Positions 22,068-32,898 of a DNA stretch of 64,000 nt are shown piece after piece (position 1 is the stretch's first letter; every line of letters starts with the position of its first letter). The notes beneath the pieces are model-generated. The model was not told the DNA's origin. It did not search any database and saw nothing but the letters and a program-made list of their open reading frames with translations. The position numbers were made by a program, and so were the translations under genes. The stretch spans positions 186,001-250,000 of the forward strand of contig JAGVRJ010000006.1 in NCBI GenBank assembly GCA_019059635.1, read 5' to 3'. The stretch is from Proales similis (Eukaryota; Rotifera; Eurotatoria; Ploima; Proalidae).

Positions 22068-25000
22068 TCAGTCAATAAAATCGTTTCCGACCACATTGGT
22101 CAAGTCGGTGACGTCGATCGGCTTCATTGACAAGGCCATCATGCGCTCGCCGAGTCGCTCGAATTGGTCTATTTGGTCGACGCTCTGCAAAGACGACTCC
22201 AAGTCGTCCAGCATCTTGGCCAGCAAGCTGTACACCTGTTTCAGATTCAGAGCTCAGCAAATTGAGCCTGTTGGAGCGAGATTTTGGCATTTACGTTTAT
22301 GTAGGCCTTGTTCAGGTACACAGAGCGCTTGTGCTGTTCCTCTTCGCTGAGCGGCAGAGGCGTCCTGCCGCTTTTTGCTGATGCCGCGCTAGTCACGCCG
22401 CCGGCCGTCTTGTCCTGCTCGCGCGACACAATCCTCGACGAGTCTTTGCCCAGTCTGGAGCGGCTCGTGTTTTGCGTTGGCGTTGACTTTTTCTTTTCGC
22501 TCGCGCTGGTCGCCTTCTCGCCAATGCCTTAGCCAAAGTTGTGGCTCACTCGTCAACTCTCTTGCTCTCACCTCCTTCTTCTTCGTCTCCTCTTTCTTCT
22601 TTCCCTTTTCTTTGCTTTTTTCCAGGCGCGCCTTTCGCTCCACTGTGTTTGTCGTTCGTTCAAGATATTCATTCTCTATCACGCCAATTGGGCCACTTAC
22701 GCTCGAGTTGCTTTTGCACTTCAAACTCTTTTTTCCACTGCTCGTAGCTCTTGCTGACTGTTGTGTCAAGTCTGATTAGCTAGACGACGAGATAGACACA
22801 CCGACCCGGTGGAAGCTTACACTCATCGCTTTCCGGATAGACAGTGTCCAAATCCACTTCCAGACTGTGACTTCGCTTCAAGCAGATCAGCTCGCTGCAC
22901 ATTCTGTCCACCGTCTGACTGAGCAGATTGTAGCTGCGCAAAAATGGCCTCCTGAGAGTCGAATCGAATCGGTGCTGGAATTTGTGACCCACCAAATGGA
23001 ATATGCCTTTGAGCTGCGAGGCAGGAACGAGCTGAAACTGAGACTGGCAAGTGCCTGGTTGAGTCTGTTCAGAGCGTCTTGCTGTGCGTCTGGCTCCAGA
23101 TTGGCCAAAATGTGCTTTTCGTTTTAAATTAGGCGTGAAGCGATTTAAACTAAACGGACCAGACGCTTACTTCTCTCAAAGCAGCCACAGACAGGTCCCA
23201 CCAGCCAGAGGGGCCCAGCTCCTCGCTTAGCTGCTTCAGGGCGGTGACACTTTCGTGCTGGTAGAAGAACTGACAAGTTTCGAATTAGAGAACGAAAGCC
23301 GCTTGGAGAATGAGATGCTGCTCACGCCCGGGTTTTGAGTTTGGAAGATGCGCTCTTCGGTGAGGAAGGCATTCTCGGGACTGGCAGCTCGGTCCGGAGT
23401 TCGCACGCCGGCCAGAATCATTTCGACCAGCTCTCGACTTATCAGCTCGGCCTCTCTCCGAATCAGTTTGCTCTTTGGTTTCGGTCAAATGAAACGTTCG
23501 ATTTGGATGCTGTGTGTTTGGAGGCGCGCTCACCTCGAGCATGGCTCGCGTGTGTTTAAGCTTGTCTTCTTGAATGGCCACGCCGCGCAGTGTGAGCACC
23601 AGACTGGCGCCGGCAAACATCCTCGGATAGGTGACCAGCTCCCACTTTTCGGTGTAAATGCCGCCTTGATGCGACTTGAAGACGATAAAGAGCTTGAGCG
23701 GCGCTCCGGGCAGAATCACTCCTGGTGCCGAGTTCGGGTTTGAGCGAGTGCTTTGAGAACGCGTTAAGGAGCGAGCGCAAACCAACCCGATCGCGAGTCG
23801 AAGAAGAACTTGGGCGATTTGGTGTTGGCCGTCTTGAACGGGTTGGCGTCGTAGAGTTTCTAAAAGTCGCAGCATTGAGTGCGCGTCGGCAAGAGGCCAG
23901 GCGGCAGACAGTCACCTTCCAGTCGTAGTAGATGCTGCTCGGGCCCGTGTTCACAACCTCAAAGGTGGCCAGGATTCGCTTGCCGGCCTTGGTCTCGAAG
24001 TTGAGTCGGCTCTCGAGCGCGACCAGGCCGAGATTTTCGTCGCCGTCCGACGTCCACTGCGCTTGCTGGCCGCCGAATCTCAACGACGGCCGATCGAACA
24101 CATCGGCGACCACGTCCGGCATTGAGTTGATCAGGTCCTCCGGTGACTGCTCATTGTTTTCTTCCGACAACGGCGCGTCGTCCTTTTCGCTCGAGCTCTT
24201 TGACTGATTGTGGAGCACAAACGGTGGAGAGTCGGTTTTCTCGCTCGACTCCTCCATTCGGCCGTTAGAGCCGCGCACGAACAAGTTGACGCCGTCCGGA
24301 CGGTGAGGCACGAGCTCTTCCATCAGCGGCCTCAACTGGTCAATTCGCTTCTTCAAGTACCTGCGTCGAATAAGACAACAGCTCTGGCAATCACAAAAAC
24401 AAACAGAATCACTTTGACTCGTTCCACGGGTAGAAGCGAAGCGGCGGCTGACGATCGTCAAACTCAGTCTCGCTGATGATCGGCGCCGGCTTGCTCACAA
24501 ACTCAATCACAGGCAAGTGGCCGTGCTCGCTCTTGGTCAAAGTTGTGCTGTTTTGGTCCAAATTTTAAGAGTTAGAGAGGCGCGCCGGGGGCTGCAATGC
24601 GAATTAAAGCACTCACAACAGACCGTCGCGTTCGTCGCCGACCAATAGCGGCTGGTTCCAGAATTCGCTTCCGAGTCGATCTGAAATAATGAAAGTTGCA
24701 TTTCGCACAATTGAGGATCGATCTGACTTACATCCTTTGCCGTGCTCGAGCAGAGGCAGAGTTCGGTCGATCAGAGTCTTGGTCAAATTCTTGTCGAACG
24801 TTTCCTTTATGCGGCTGCTCACCAGACTCTGCACAGGTCGTTTGAGTTCTCCTGTTTAGGCAGCTTTTGAATGCGTCTGTCGAACGAGTCGTGGAAGCGG
24901 CGAGGGAAACTCACGGGCAAGAGCTGCCTGCACTCGTCTTTGCTCGTCTGTCTTCTGCTGCCAGTTCAACAGGGCTCGTTGGCCGCCGTCGGCATCGAAT

Positions 25001-25754
25001 CGGCAAAATGTGCTTCCGCGACGCACGTAGGCGCCCGCTTTGGGCCTGTCCGTGTCAACAGTGTCGTACGGAAGCTCCTTTCAATTCAATCCGAATGAGC
25101 ACGCTGTGACCACGCTGAGAGCCTGGCGGACTTACAATCGAGCGGCCGTTCTGAACAGAAAACTCTAAATAGTCTTCGACTTTGCCCAGAATGCTGTGAC
25201 CGATCACGTTGCCGTACTTGTCGAATCGAAGGCCTGAACTCTCGCTCGTGTCAATGGGCTTGAGTGGACGACCTGGCGCCAGCTTGGCCACTTTGATCCT
25301 TTAAGAACGTTCGCCAGAACAGAATAGGGCTAAAGAGCGAACAGAGAAGCTACTCTTTCAATGGCTGGTAGTTTGCATTTTGTTTCTTGACCAGAATGGC
25401 TTTAGTTTCGGCCTCTTGTCCTGGCTCGGTCTTTCGCTCGGCGCTGAGCTAAAATTCCAAGTTTCGACAACCACACAGACACAGCAGAGCAGGCAGACGC
25501 GGGCGAACCTTTTCCCTAAACACCTCCGGATTGTAAGCAAGCGCTTGGATGTCTTCGCCGTCGATCGGCTTGAAAGTCAGCTTTTCTTCGTGCATGCTCG
25601 AGCTCGGACTTCCCTTGGCCACATCTTCGATGCGGCGCCGAGCTCGCTCTTTACAACAAAATCGGCCGCGCGTTCAATTCTAGGTTCGATGGTAAACAGC
25701 AAATTGTGGCCAACCTTTGCGAAGACGAGTGTCAGTTCGATTGGTGCTTGACAT
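22068..25754 (-). CDS. MYCBPAP: MYCBP-associated protein (MYCBPAP), complete copy 1
   Basis: Nineteen minus-strand exons: 25715-25754, 25509-25648, 25354-25448, 25136-25298, 24915-25077, 24732-24851, 24617-24680, 24413-24547, 23916-24360, 23787-23859, 23534-23721, 23326-23472, 23171-23269, 22993-23114, 22821-22933, 22701-22757, 22572-22642, 22295-22513, 22068-22235. Every junction keeps frame, giving 873 residues (human protein ~950). Family-typical blocks are LRFDKYGNVIGHSILGKVEDYL (in two parts across residues ~110-135), GSEFWNQPLLVGDERDGL, and an ASH/MSP-like beta domain (FEVVNTGPSSIYYDWK, then GVILPGAPLKLFIVFKSHQG). The C-terminal third is helical, with a Lys/Glu-rich stretch. MYCBPAP is associated with cilia and sperm flagella (central apparatus) and binds MYCBP/AMY-1. 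A minus-strand AATAAA lies 8 nt after the stop. Most of the gene is duplicated immediately to the right. Confidence 0.88.
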
Positions 25755-26965
25755 CAGAGATGAGAACAGACTAGCCTGGGTGCTGCTAGATTGCAGGGGG
25801 TAAATCAGAGAAAATCTGGCAAAGATTTGGTTGCCATGGTAACCAGCAAACAGCCAAGACGTTCTAAATGACCGATTCGTGTCGCACCTGTAGTCAACTT
25901 GGCGCAATTTCACACCGATTCAATTCTCTATTTCTGAAATGTATTCAAGGTCTCATGCTCGAGCTCGATCTAACGCTCAAGGTCTCTTGTGCGCCACCTG
26001 CACGCTTTCTGGTCGTGTTTTGCAATAAACCTTCTGTTTCACAATTTAGATTTTCTATTTGAAAAATCAGACAACGAGGCCACCAAGGCCTTTATTCTGC
26101 TCTTTAAGCTCAGGCCTCGGAGCAATTTTTCAGAGTGCGAATGGCAGAGATTGAAACGAATAGAACGCGTTTGCTTCGTCATTGCGAGCGACTCTGACTA
26201 AAAATTTCTGCATCGGAGGAATCAAATATCTCGCCGCATTAAAATTAAGCGAGCAACAAAAAAATCAATGGCAGAGTGGGCGGCCTTTATGACAAGTGTA
26301 ATCTAATTTGGAAAGGCATGCACAGACATCCTTAGGTGATTAGATGCAGACAGAGCGCGTTTGAAGTGAATTGGAATTATGATCACGAGCGCGGATAAGT
26401 GAAGTGCGCCTGAGAGGCGGTGTGGGCGTCGTCGTATGCATCGCGGCAATGAATCGATGAACAAGTGTCTGTCAGACTCATGTGCGCGCCCCTCTGTTGC
26501 TTTGCTGCTGCTGAGGCATCAGGTCGACAGCATCTTGCACTTGGTTATCTCTGTGCGTGAGCTCCCTGCGGAGCGTCCACAAATTCACACACACACACAA
26601 GCGGAGGGAAGCGTGCCGTGCTGATGTTTTTCGAGCCGAGTTTGCGATTTGACGCGTCATTTAAGACTTCAGTCAACCGGGCAATGCGGTAGATGCGTGG
26701 GCTGGTAAAAAAATAACTGCGCCACAGTCACATTTCATCACATGACTGCATCTCTCACTGCCATTATTGATCGAGTGAAGGGATGCAGTGCAGAGAGAAA
26801 GGGAGAGAGAGAGAGGCGCTCATAATGCCACTGCCTTTGCCAAACCGGAAATTATGACGAGATTAGAGCTGGAATAAATGTATTTTCGTTTTACATTTCT
26901 CTCTCTCTGGCTCTACAACGCTGCCTCTTAGAAGTGAATGCAGCTCTCGAAAATGAATGAAAGAC
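22386..26965. repeat. Tandem duplication unit, copy 1 (4,580 bp)
   Basis: The unit begins inside exon 18 of MYCBPAP copy 1 (gcgctagtcacgcc) and ends 1.2 kb upstream of its start (tgaatgaaagac). It repeats head-to-tail at 26966-31552. The part from about 23,600 to 26,965 is almost identical in both copies. The part from 22,386 to 23,530 differs at many positions. Confidence 0.95.
25755..26862. other. MYCBPAP copy 1 upstream region (also the downstream region of copy 2)
   Basis: This is non-coding as far as I can see. It includes a short (CA)n run at 26587-26599 and a GA tract at 26801-26815. The same sequence recurs upstream of copy 2 (30342-31450) with no difference I can spot by eye. Both copies therefore have the same proximal promoter region. 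Confidence 0.6.
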
Positions 26966-29900
26966 GCGCTAGTCACGCCGCCGGCCGTCTTGTCCTGCTC
27001 GCGCGACACAATCCTCGACGAGTCTTTGCCCAGTCTGGAGCGGCTCGTGTTTTGCGTTGGCGTTGATTTTTTCTTTTCGCTCGCGCTGGTCGCCTTCTCG
27101 CCAATGCCTTAGCCAAAGTTGTGGCTCACTCGTCAACTCTCTTGCTCTCACCTCCTTCTTCTTCGTCTCCTCTTTCTTCTTTCCTTTTTCTTTGCTCTTT
27201 TCCAGGCGCGCCTTTCGCTCCACTGTGTTTGTCGTTCGTTAAAGATATTCACTCTCTATCACGCCAATTTGGCCACTTACGCTCGAGTTGCTTTTGCACT
27301 TCAAACTCTTTTTTCCACTGCTCGTAGCTCTTGCTGACTGTTGTGTCAAGTCTGATTAGGAGACGACGCGCTAGACACCGACCCGGTAGAAGCTTACACT
27401 CATCGCTTTCCGGATAGGCAGCGTCCAAATCCACTTCCAGACTGTGATTTCGTTTCAAACAGATCAGCTCACTGCACATTCTGTCCACTGTCTGACTGAG
27501 CAGATTGTAGCTGCGCAAAAATGGCCTCTTGAGTGTCGAATCGAATCGGTGCTGGAATGTGTGACCCACCAAATGGAATATGCCTTTGAGCTGCGCGGCA
27601 GGAACGAGCTGAAACTGAGACTGGCAAGTGCCTGGTTGAGTCTGTTCAGAGCGTCTTGCTGTGCGTCTGGCTCCAGATTGGCCAAAATGTGCTTTTCGTT
27701 TTAAATGAGGCGTGAAGCGATTTAAACTAAACGGACACCGCACAGACGCTTACTTCTCTCAAAGCGGCCACAGACAGGTCCCACCAGCCAGAGGGGCCCA
27801 GCTCCTCGCTTAGCTGCTTCAGGGCGGTGACACTTTCGTGCTGGTAGAAGAACTGACAAGTTTCGAATTAGAGAACGAAAGCCGCTTGGAGAATGAGATG
27901 CTGCTCACGCCCGGGTTTTGAGTTTGGAAGATGCGCTCTTCGGTGAGGAAGGCATTCTCGGGACTGGCAGCTCGGTCCGGAGTTCGCACGCCGGCCAGAA
28001 TCATTTCGACCAGCTCTCGACTTATCAGCTCGGCCTCTCTTCGAATCAGTTTGCTCTTTGGTTTCGGTCAAATGGATTTGGATGCTGTGTATTTGAAGGC
28101 GCGCTCACCTCGAGCATGGCTCGCGTGTGTTTAAGCTTGTCTTCTTGAATGGCCACGCCGCGCAGTGTGAGCACCAGACTGGCGCCGGCAAACATCCTCG
28201 GATAGGTGACCAGCTCCCACTTTTCGGTGTAAATGCCGCCTTGATGCGACTTGAAGACGATAAAGAGCTTGAGCGGCGCTCCGGGCAGAATCACTCCTGG
28301 TGCCGAGTTCGGGTTTGAGCGAGTGCTTTGAGAACGCGTTAAGGAGCGAGCGCAAACCAACCCGATCGCGAGTCGAAGAAGAACTTGGGCGATTTGGTGT
28401 TGGCCGTCTTGAACGGGTTGGCGTCGTAGAGTTTCTAAAAGTCGCAGCATTGAGTGCGCGTCAAGAGCGAGCGAAGGCAAGAGGCCAGGCGGCAGACAGT
28501 CACCTTCCAGTCGTAGTAGATGCTGCTCGGGCCCGTGTTCACAACCTCAAAGGTGGCCAGGATTCGCTTGCCGGCCTTGGTCTCGAAGTTGAGTCGGCTC
28601 TCGAGCGCGACCAGGCCGAGATTTTCGTCGCCGTCCGACGTCCACTGCGCTTGCTGGCCGCCGAATCTCAACGACGGCCGATCGAACACATCGGCGACCA
28701 CGTCCGGCATTGAGTTGATCAGGTCCTCCGGTGACTGCTCATTGTTTTCTTCCGACAACGGCGCGTCGTCCTTTTCGCTCGAGCTCTTTGACTGATTGTG
28801 GAGCACAAACGGTGGAGAGTCGGTTTTCTCGCTCGACTCCTCCATTCGGCCGTTAGAGCCGCGCACGAACAAGTTGACGCCGTCCGGACGGTGAGGCACG
28901 AGCTCTTCCATCAGCGGCCTCAACTGGTCAATTCGCTTCTTCAAGTACCTGCGTCGAATAAGACAACAGCTCTGGCAATCACAAAAACAAACAGAATCAC
29001 TTTGACTCGTTCCACGGGTAGAAGCGAAGCGGCGGCTGACGATCGTCAAACTCAGTCTCGCTGATGATCGGCGCCGGCTTGCTCACAAACTCAATCACAG
29101 GCAAGTGGCCGTGCTCGCTCTTGGTCAAAGTTGTGCTGTTTTGGTCCAAATTTTAAGAGTTAGAGAGGCGCGCCGGGGGCTGCAATGCGAATTAAAGCAC
29201 TCACAACAGACCGTCGCGTTCGTCGCCGACCAATAGCGGCTGGTTCCAGAATTCGCTTCCGAGTCGATCTGAAATAATGAAAGTTGCATTTCGCACAATT
29301 GAGGATCGATCTGACTTACATCCTTTGCCGTGCTCGAGCAGAGGCAGAGTTCGGTCGATCAGAGTCTTGGTCAAATTCTTGTCGAACGTTTCCTTTATGC
29401 GGCTGCTCACCAGACTCTGCACAGGTCGTTTGAGTTCTCCTGTTTAGGCAGCTTTTGAATGCGTCTGTCGAACGAGTCGTGGAAGCGGCGAGGAAACTCA
29501 CGGGCAAGAGCTGCCTGCACTCGTCTTTGCTCGTCTGTCTTCTGCTGCCAGTTCAACAGGGCTCGTTGGCCGCCGTCGGCATCGAATCGGCAAAATGTGC
29601 TTCCGCGACGCACGTAGGCGCCCGCTTTGGGCCTGTCCGTGTCAACAGTGTCGTACGGAAGCTCCTTTCAATTCAATCCGAATGAGCACGCTGTGACCAC
29701 GCTGAGAGCCTGGCGGACTTACAATCGAGCGGCCGTTCTGAACAGAAAACTCTAAATAGTCTTCGACTTTGCCCAGAATGCTGTGACCGATCACGTTGCC
29801 GTACTTGTCGAATCGAAGGCCTGAACTCTCGCTCGTGTCAATGGGCTTGAGTGGACGACCTGGCGCCAGCTTGGCCACTTTGATCCTTTAAGAACGTTCG

Positions 29901-30341
29901 CCAGAACAGAATAGGGCTAAAGAGCGAACAGAGAAGCTACTCTTTCAATGGCTGGTAGTTTGCATTTTGTTTCTTGACCAGAATGGCTTTAGTTTCGGCC
30001 TCTTGTCCTGGCTCGGTCTTTCGCTCGGCGCTGAGCTAAAATTCCAAGTTTCGACAACCACACAGACACAGCAGAGCAGGCAGACGCGGGCGAACCTTTT
30101 CCCTAAACACCTCCGGATTGTAAGCAAGCGCTTGGATGTCTTCGCCGTCGATCGGCTTGAAAGTCAGCTTTTCTTCGTGCATGCTCGAGCTCGGACTTCC
30201 CTTGGCCACATCTTCGATGCGGCGCCGAGCTCGCTCTTTACAACAAAATCGGCCGCGCGTTCAATTCTAGGTTCGATGGTAAACAGCAAATTGTGGCCAA
30301 CCTTTGCGAAGACGAGTGTCAGTTCGATTGGTGCTTGACAT
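26863..30341 (-). CDS. MYCBPAP copy 2, chimeric C-terminus, last exon lost
   Basis: A tandem paralog of the MYCBPAP gene to its left. Minus-strand exons: 30302-30341, 30096-30235, 29941-30035, 29723-29885, 29502-29664, 29320-29439, 29205-29268, 29001-29135, 28504-28948, 28362-28434, 28109-28296, 27909-28055, 27754-27852, 27570-27691, 27398-27510, 27281-27337, 27152-27222, 26863-27093. The frame is intact throughout, giving 821 residues. Exons 1-17 match copy 1. In exon 18 the duplication junction (26965/26966) cuts the frame after GGVTSA. Reading continues into copy 1's upstream DNA for a new tail of about 33 residues (SFIHFRELHSLLRG...) and stops at 26863-26865. Copy 1's last 86 residues are missing. 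Five small indels relative to copy 1 all lie in introns. It may be functional or an early-stage pseudogene; an assembly artefact is also possible. Confidence 0.75.
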
Positions 30342-31552
30342 CAGAGATGAGAACAGACTAGCCTGGGTGCTGCTAGATTGCAGGGGGTAAATCAGAGAAA
30401 ATCTGGCAAAGATTTGGTTGCCATGGTAACCAGCAAACAGCCAAGACGTTCTAAATGACCGATTCGTGTCGCACCTGTAGTCAACTTGGCGCAATTTCAC
30501 ACCGATTCAATTCTCTATTTCTGAAATGTATTCAAGGTCTCATGCTCGAGCTCGATCTAACGCTCAAGGTCTCTTGTGCGCCACCTGCACGCTTTCTGGT
30601 CGTGTTTTGCAATAAACCTTCTGTTTCACAATTTAGATTTTCTATTTGAAAAATCAGACAACGAGGCCACCAAGGCCTTTATTCTGCTCTTTAAGCTCAG
30701 GCCTCGGAGCAATTTTTCAGAGTGCGAATGGCAGAGATTGAAACGAATAGAACGCGTTTGCTTCGTCATTGCGAGCGACTCTGACTAAAAATTTCTGCAT
30801 CGGAGGAATCAAATATCTCGCCGCATTAAAATTAAGCGAGCAACAAAAAAATCAATGGCAGAGTGGGCGGCCTTTATGACAAGTGTAATCTAATTTGGAA
30901 AGGCATGCACAGACATCCTTAGGTGATTAGATGCAGACAGAGCGCGTTTGAAGTGAATTGGAATTATGATCACGAGCGCGGATAAGTGAAGTGCGCCTGA
31001 GAGGCGGTGTGGGCGTCGTCGTATGCATCGCGGCAATGAATCGATGAACAAGTGTCTGTCAGACTCATGTGCGCGCCCCTCTGTTGCTTTGCTGCTGCTG
31101 AGGCATCAGGTCGACAGCATCTTGCACTTGGTTATCTCTGTGCGTGAGCTCCCTGCGGAGCGTCCACAAATTCACACACACACACAAGCGGAGGGAAGCG
31201 TGCCGTGCTGATGTTTTTCGAGCCGAGTTTGCGATTTGACGCGTCATTTAAGACTTCAGTCAACCGGGCAATGCGGTAGATGCGTGGGCTGGTAAAAAAA
31301 TAACTGCGCCACAGTCACATTTCATCACATGACTGCATCTCTCACTGCCATTATTGATCGAGTGAAGGGATGCAGTGCAGAGAGAAAGGGAGAGAGAGAG
31401 AGGCGCTCATAATGCCACTGCCTTTGCCAAACCGGAAATTATGACGAGATTAGAGCTGGAATAAATGTATTTTCGTTTTACATTTCTCTCTCTCTGGCTC
31501 TACAACGCTGCCTCTTAGAAGTGAATGCAGCTCTCGAAAATGAATGAAAGAC
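26966..31552. repeat. Tandem duplication unit, copy 2 (4,587 bp)
   Basis: A direct repeat of 22386-26965. The offset rises from 4,580 to 4,587 through intronic indels (net -3, +6, -8, +13, -1). Unique sequence resumes at 31553 after gaatgaaagac. Confidence 0.95.
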
Positions 31553-32898
31553 CCAATGAAATCAGAACCGGAGCGAATGAATCAAGCAAGCCAGTGGGAT
31601 TGAGTAAGAAGATTCGCGATTAGTCACGAATAATAATGCGATCGCGAATATCCTCGTCTTGCTAATGGCGCATCCTGTCTGCTCTCTGCAGCGCGCATTT
31701 TCGCAATATTCATCTTTCTTAGTCAATATCCGAATCGAGTGCGGGTCAGCGTGAGCCGTGTGTCAACTCGGTCAGCATTTAGTCGCATCGCCACCATCAT
31801 TTGCGATAATCGGCATCAACTTGATCGCCACAAATCTCTGCCGGTGTGCGGTCTCTTGCCAAACTCGTGCGTCTCTAGTGTCCTGAAACGAGCAGCAAGT
31901 TGCTCCAAAGACATGTTGCGACCTGTTCAAGTTTACAGACGACTCGCTCGCTTACTTAAATCTGCTGCTCGACACGCACACAGCGACAGAGAGCCGAGAG
32001 GGCGAGATGTAGAAAGAAATGCAAAGAGAGAGAGAGAGAGAGACCGCGAGAGGGAGAAAAAGAGAGAGAGAGCATGCGTTGAAACAATTCAAGTCATATT
32101 GAGACAACATTCCGACAACAGAATGAATGTAATTGCGCCATTCACTTATATTTTTATTTTTTTTAATCTCTTTGCCATAATTATTACTTGTCCGCCTTCA
32201 AGCTGCAGTCCAATATTATGCGATTATAATAAATTATTTCTTCGTCTTTTTTTTTTTGCTTGCTTTCGGTTGCGCCGAATGGCGAACAAAATTCTCGAAG
32301 ATTTTTCCTCCCTCTGTGTCTCTCTTGCCTGTACCGATTGTTCTCTCACTCGCCGCTCGCTCACTTGCACTCTCTCGTGTCTGCATCCGTTCTTAATTTA
32401 GAGCTTTCTAGTGTTTTATGTGCAAAGGTGCATGCAAGTCGCCCTCGTTTCGCGACCAACATCATTTCTTATGAAAGCGCACAAGAGAGGCAAACTGAGA
32501 GCACAGCGAAGCAGCGCATTTGTGCAACATTCGACAAACAAGGGAGCGATCGAGACATTGGAGACAGAGAAAGTGAGCGATTGAGCAAGAACGGATTTTG
32601 TCAAATTATCCGACGAGGTGTCAACTCGGCCCATCCAGACTGTGGGAGAACAATATAGCGAGAAAGAGAGCGAGAGAGAATGAGAGAGAGAGAATGAGAG
32701 AATGAGAGAGAGAAAGAGAAAAGGCGCAGCAGCAGCAGGTCTGGATCAATAAAAATGAGCCGCCACCAATCGGCCTAGGTGTGCGCGTCAATCTAGCGGC
32801 TACATGGTTGCTCAAAAACGATTGAAATGTGTGTATTCGAGCGGCAAATAGAAGCAAACGAACTCAACTAAACACCGTGTCTGTATTTGCTGATTTAG
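31553..32898. other. Intergenic region upstream of TENT5
   Basis: GA-rich simple sequence occurs at 32027-32073 and 32659-32720. The ATG of TENT5 follows directly after a consensus acceptor (ctgatttag), so a 5'-UTR intron is likely and the promoter lies further left. No coding region is apparent. Confidence 0.45.

Noticed and set aside
22821-23114. Single exon across this part of MYCBPAP
   Set aside because: The reading frame changes in the middle. A 59-nt intron (22934-22992) with donor gtgggt and acceptor gcgcag resolves it, and differences between the two copies are synonymous in this frame.
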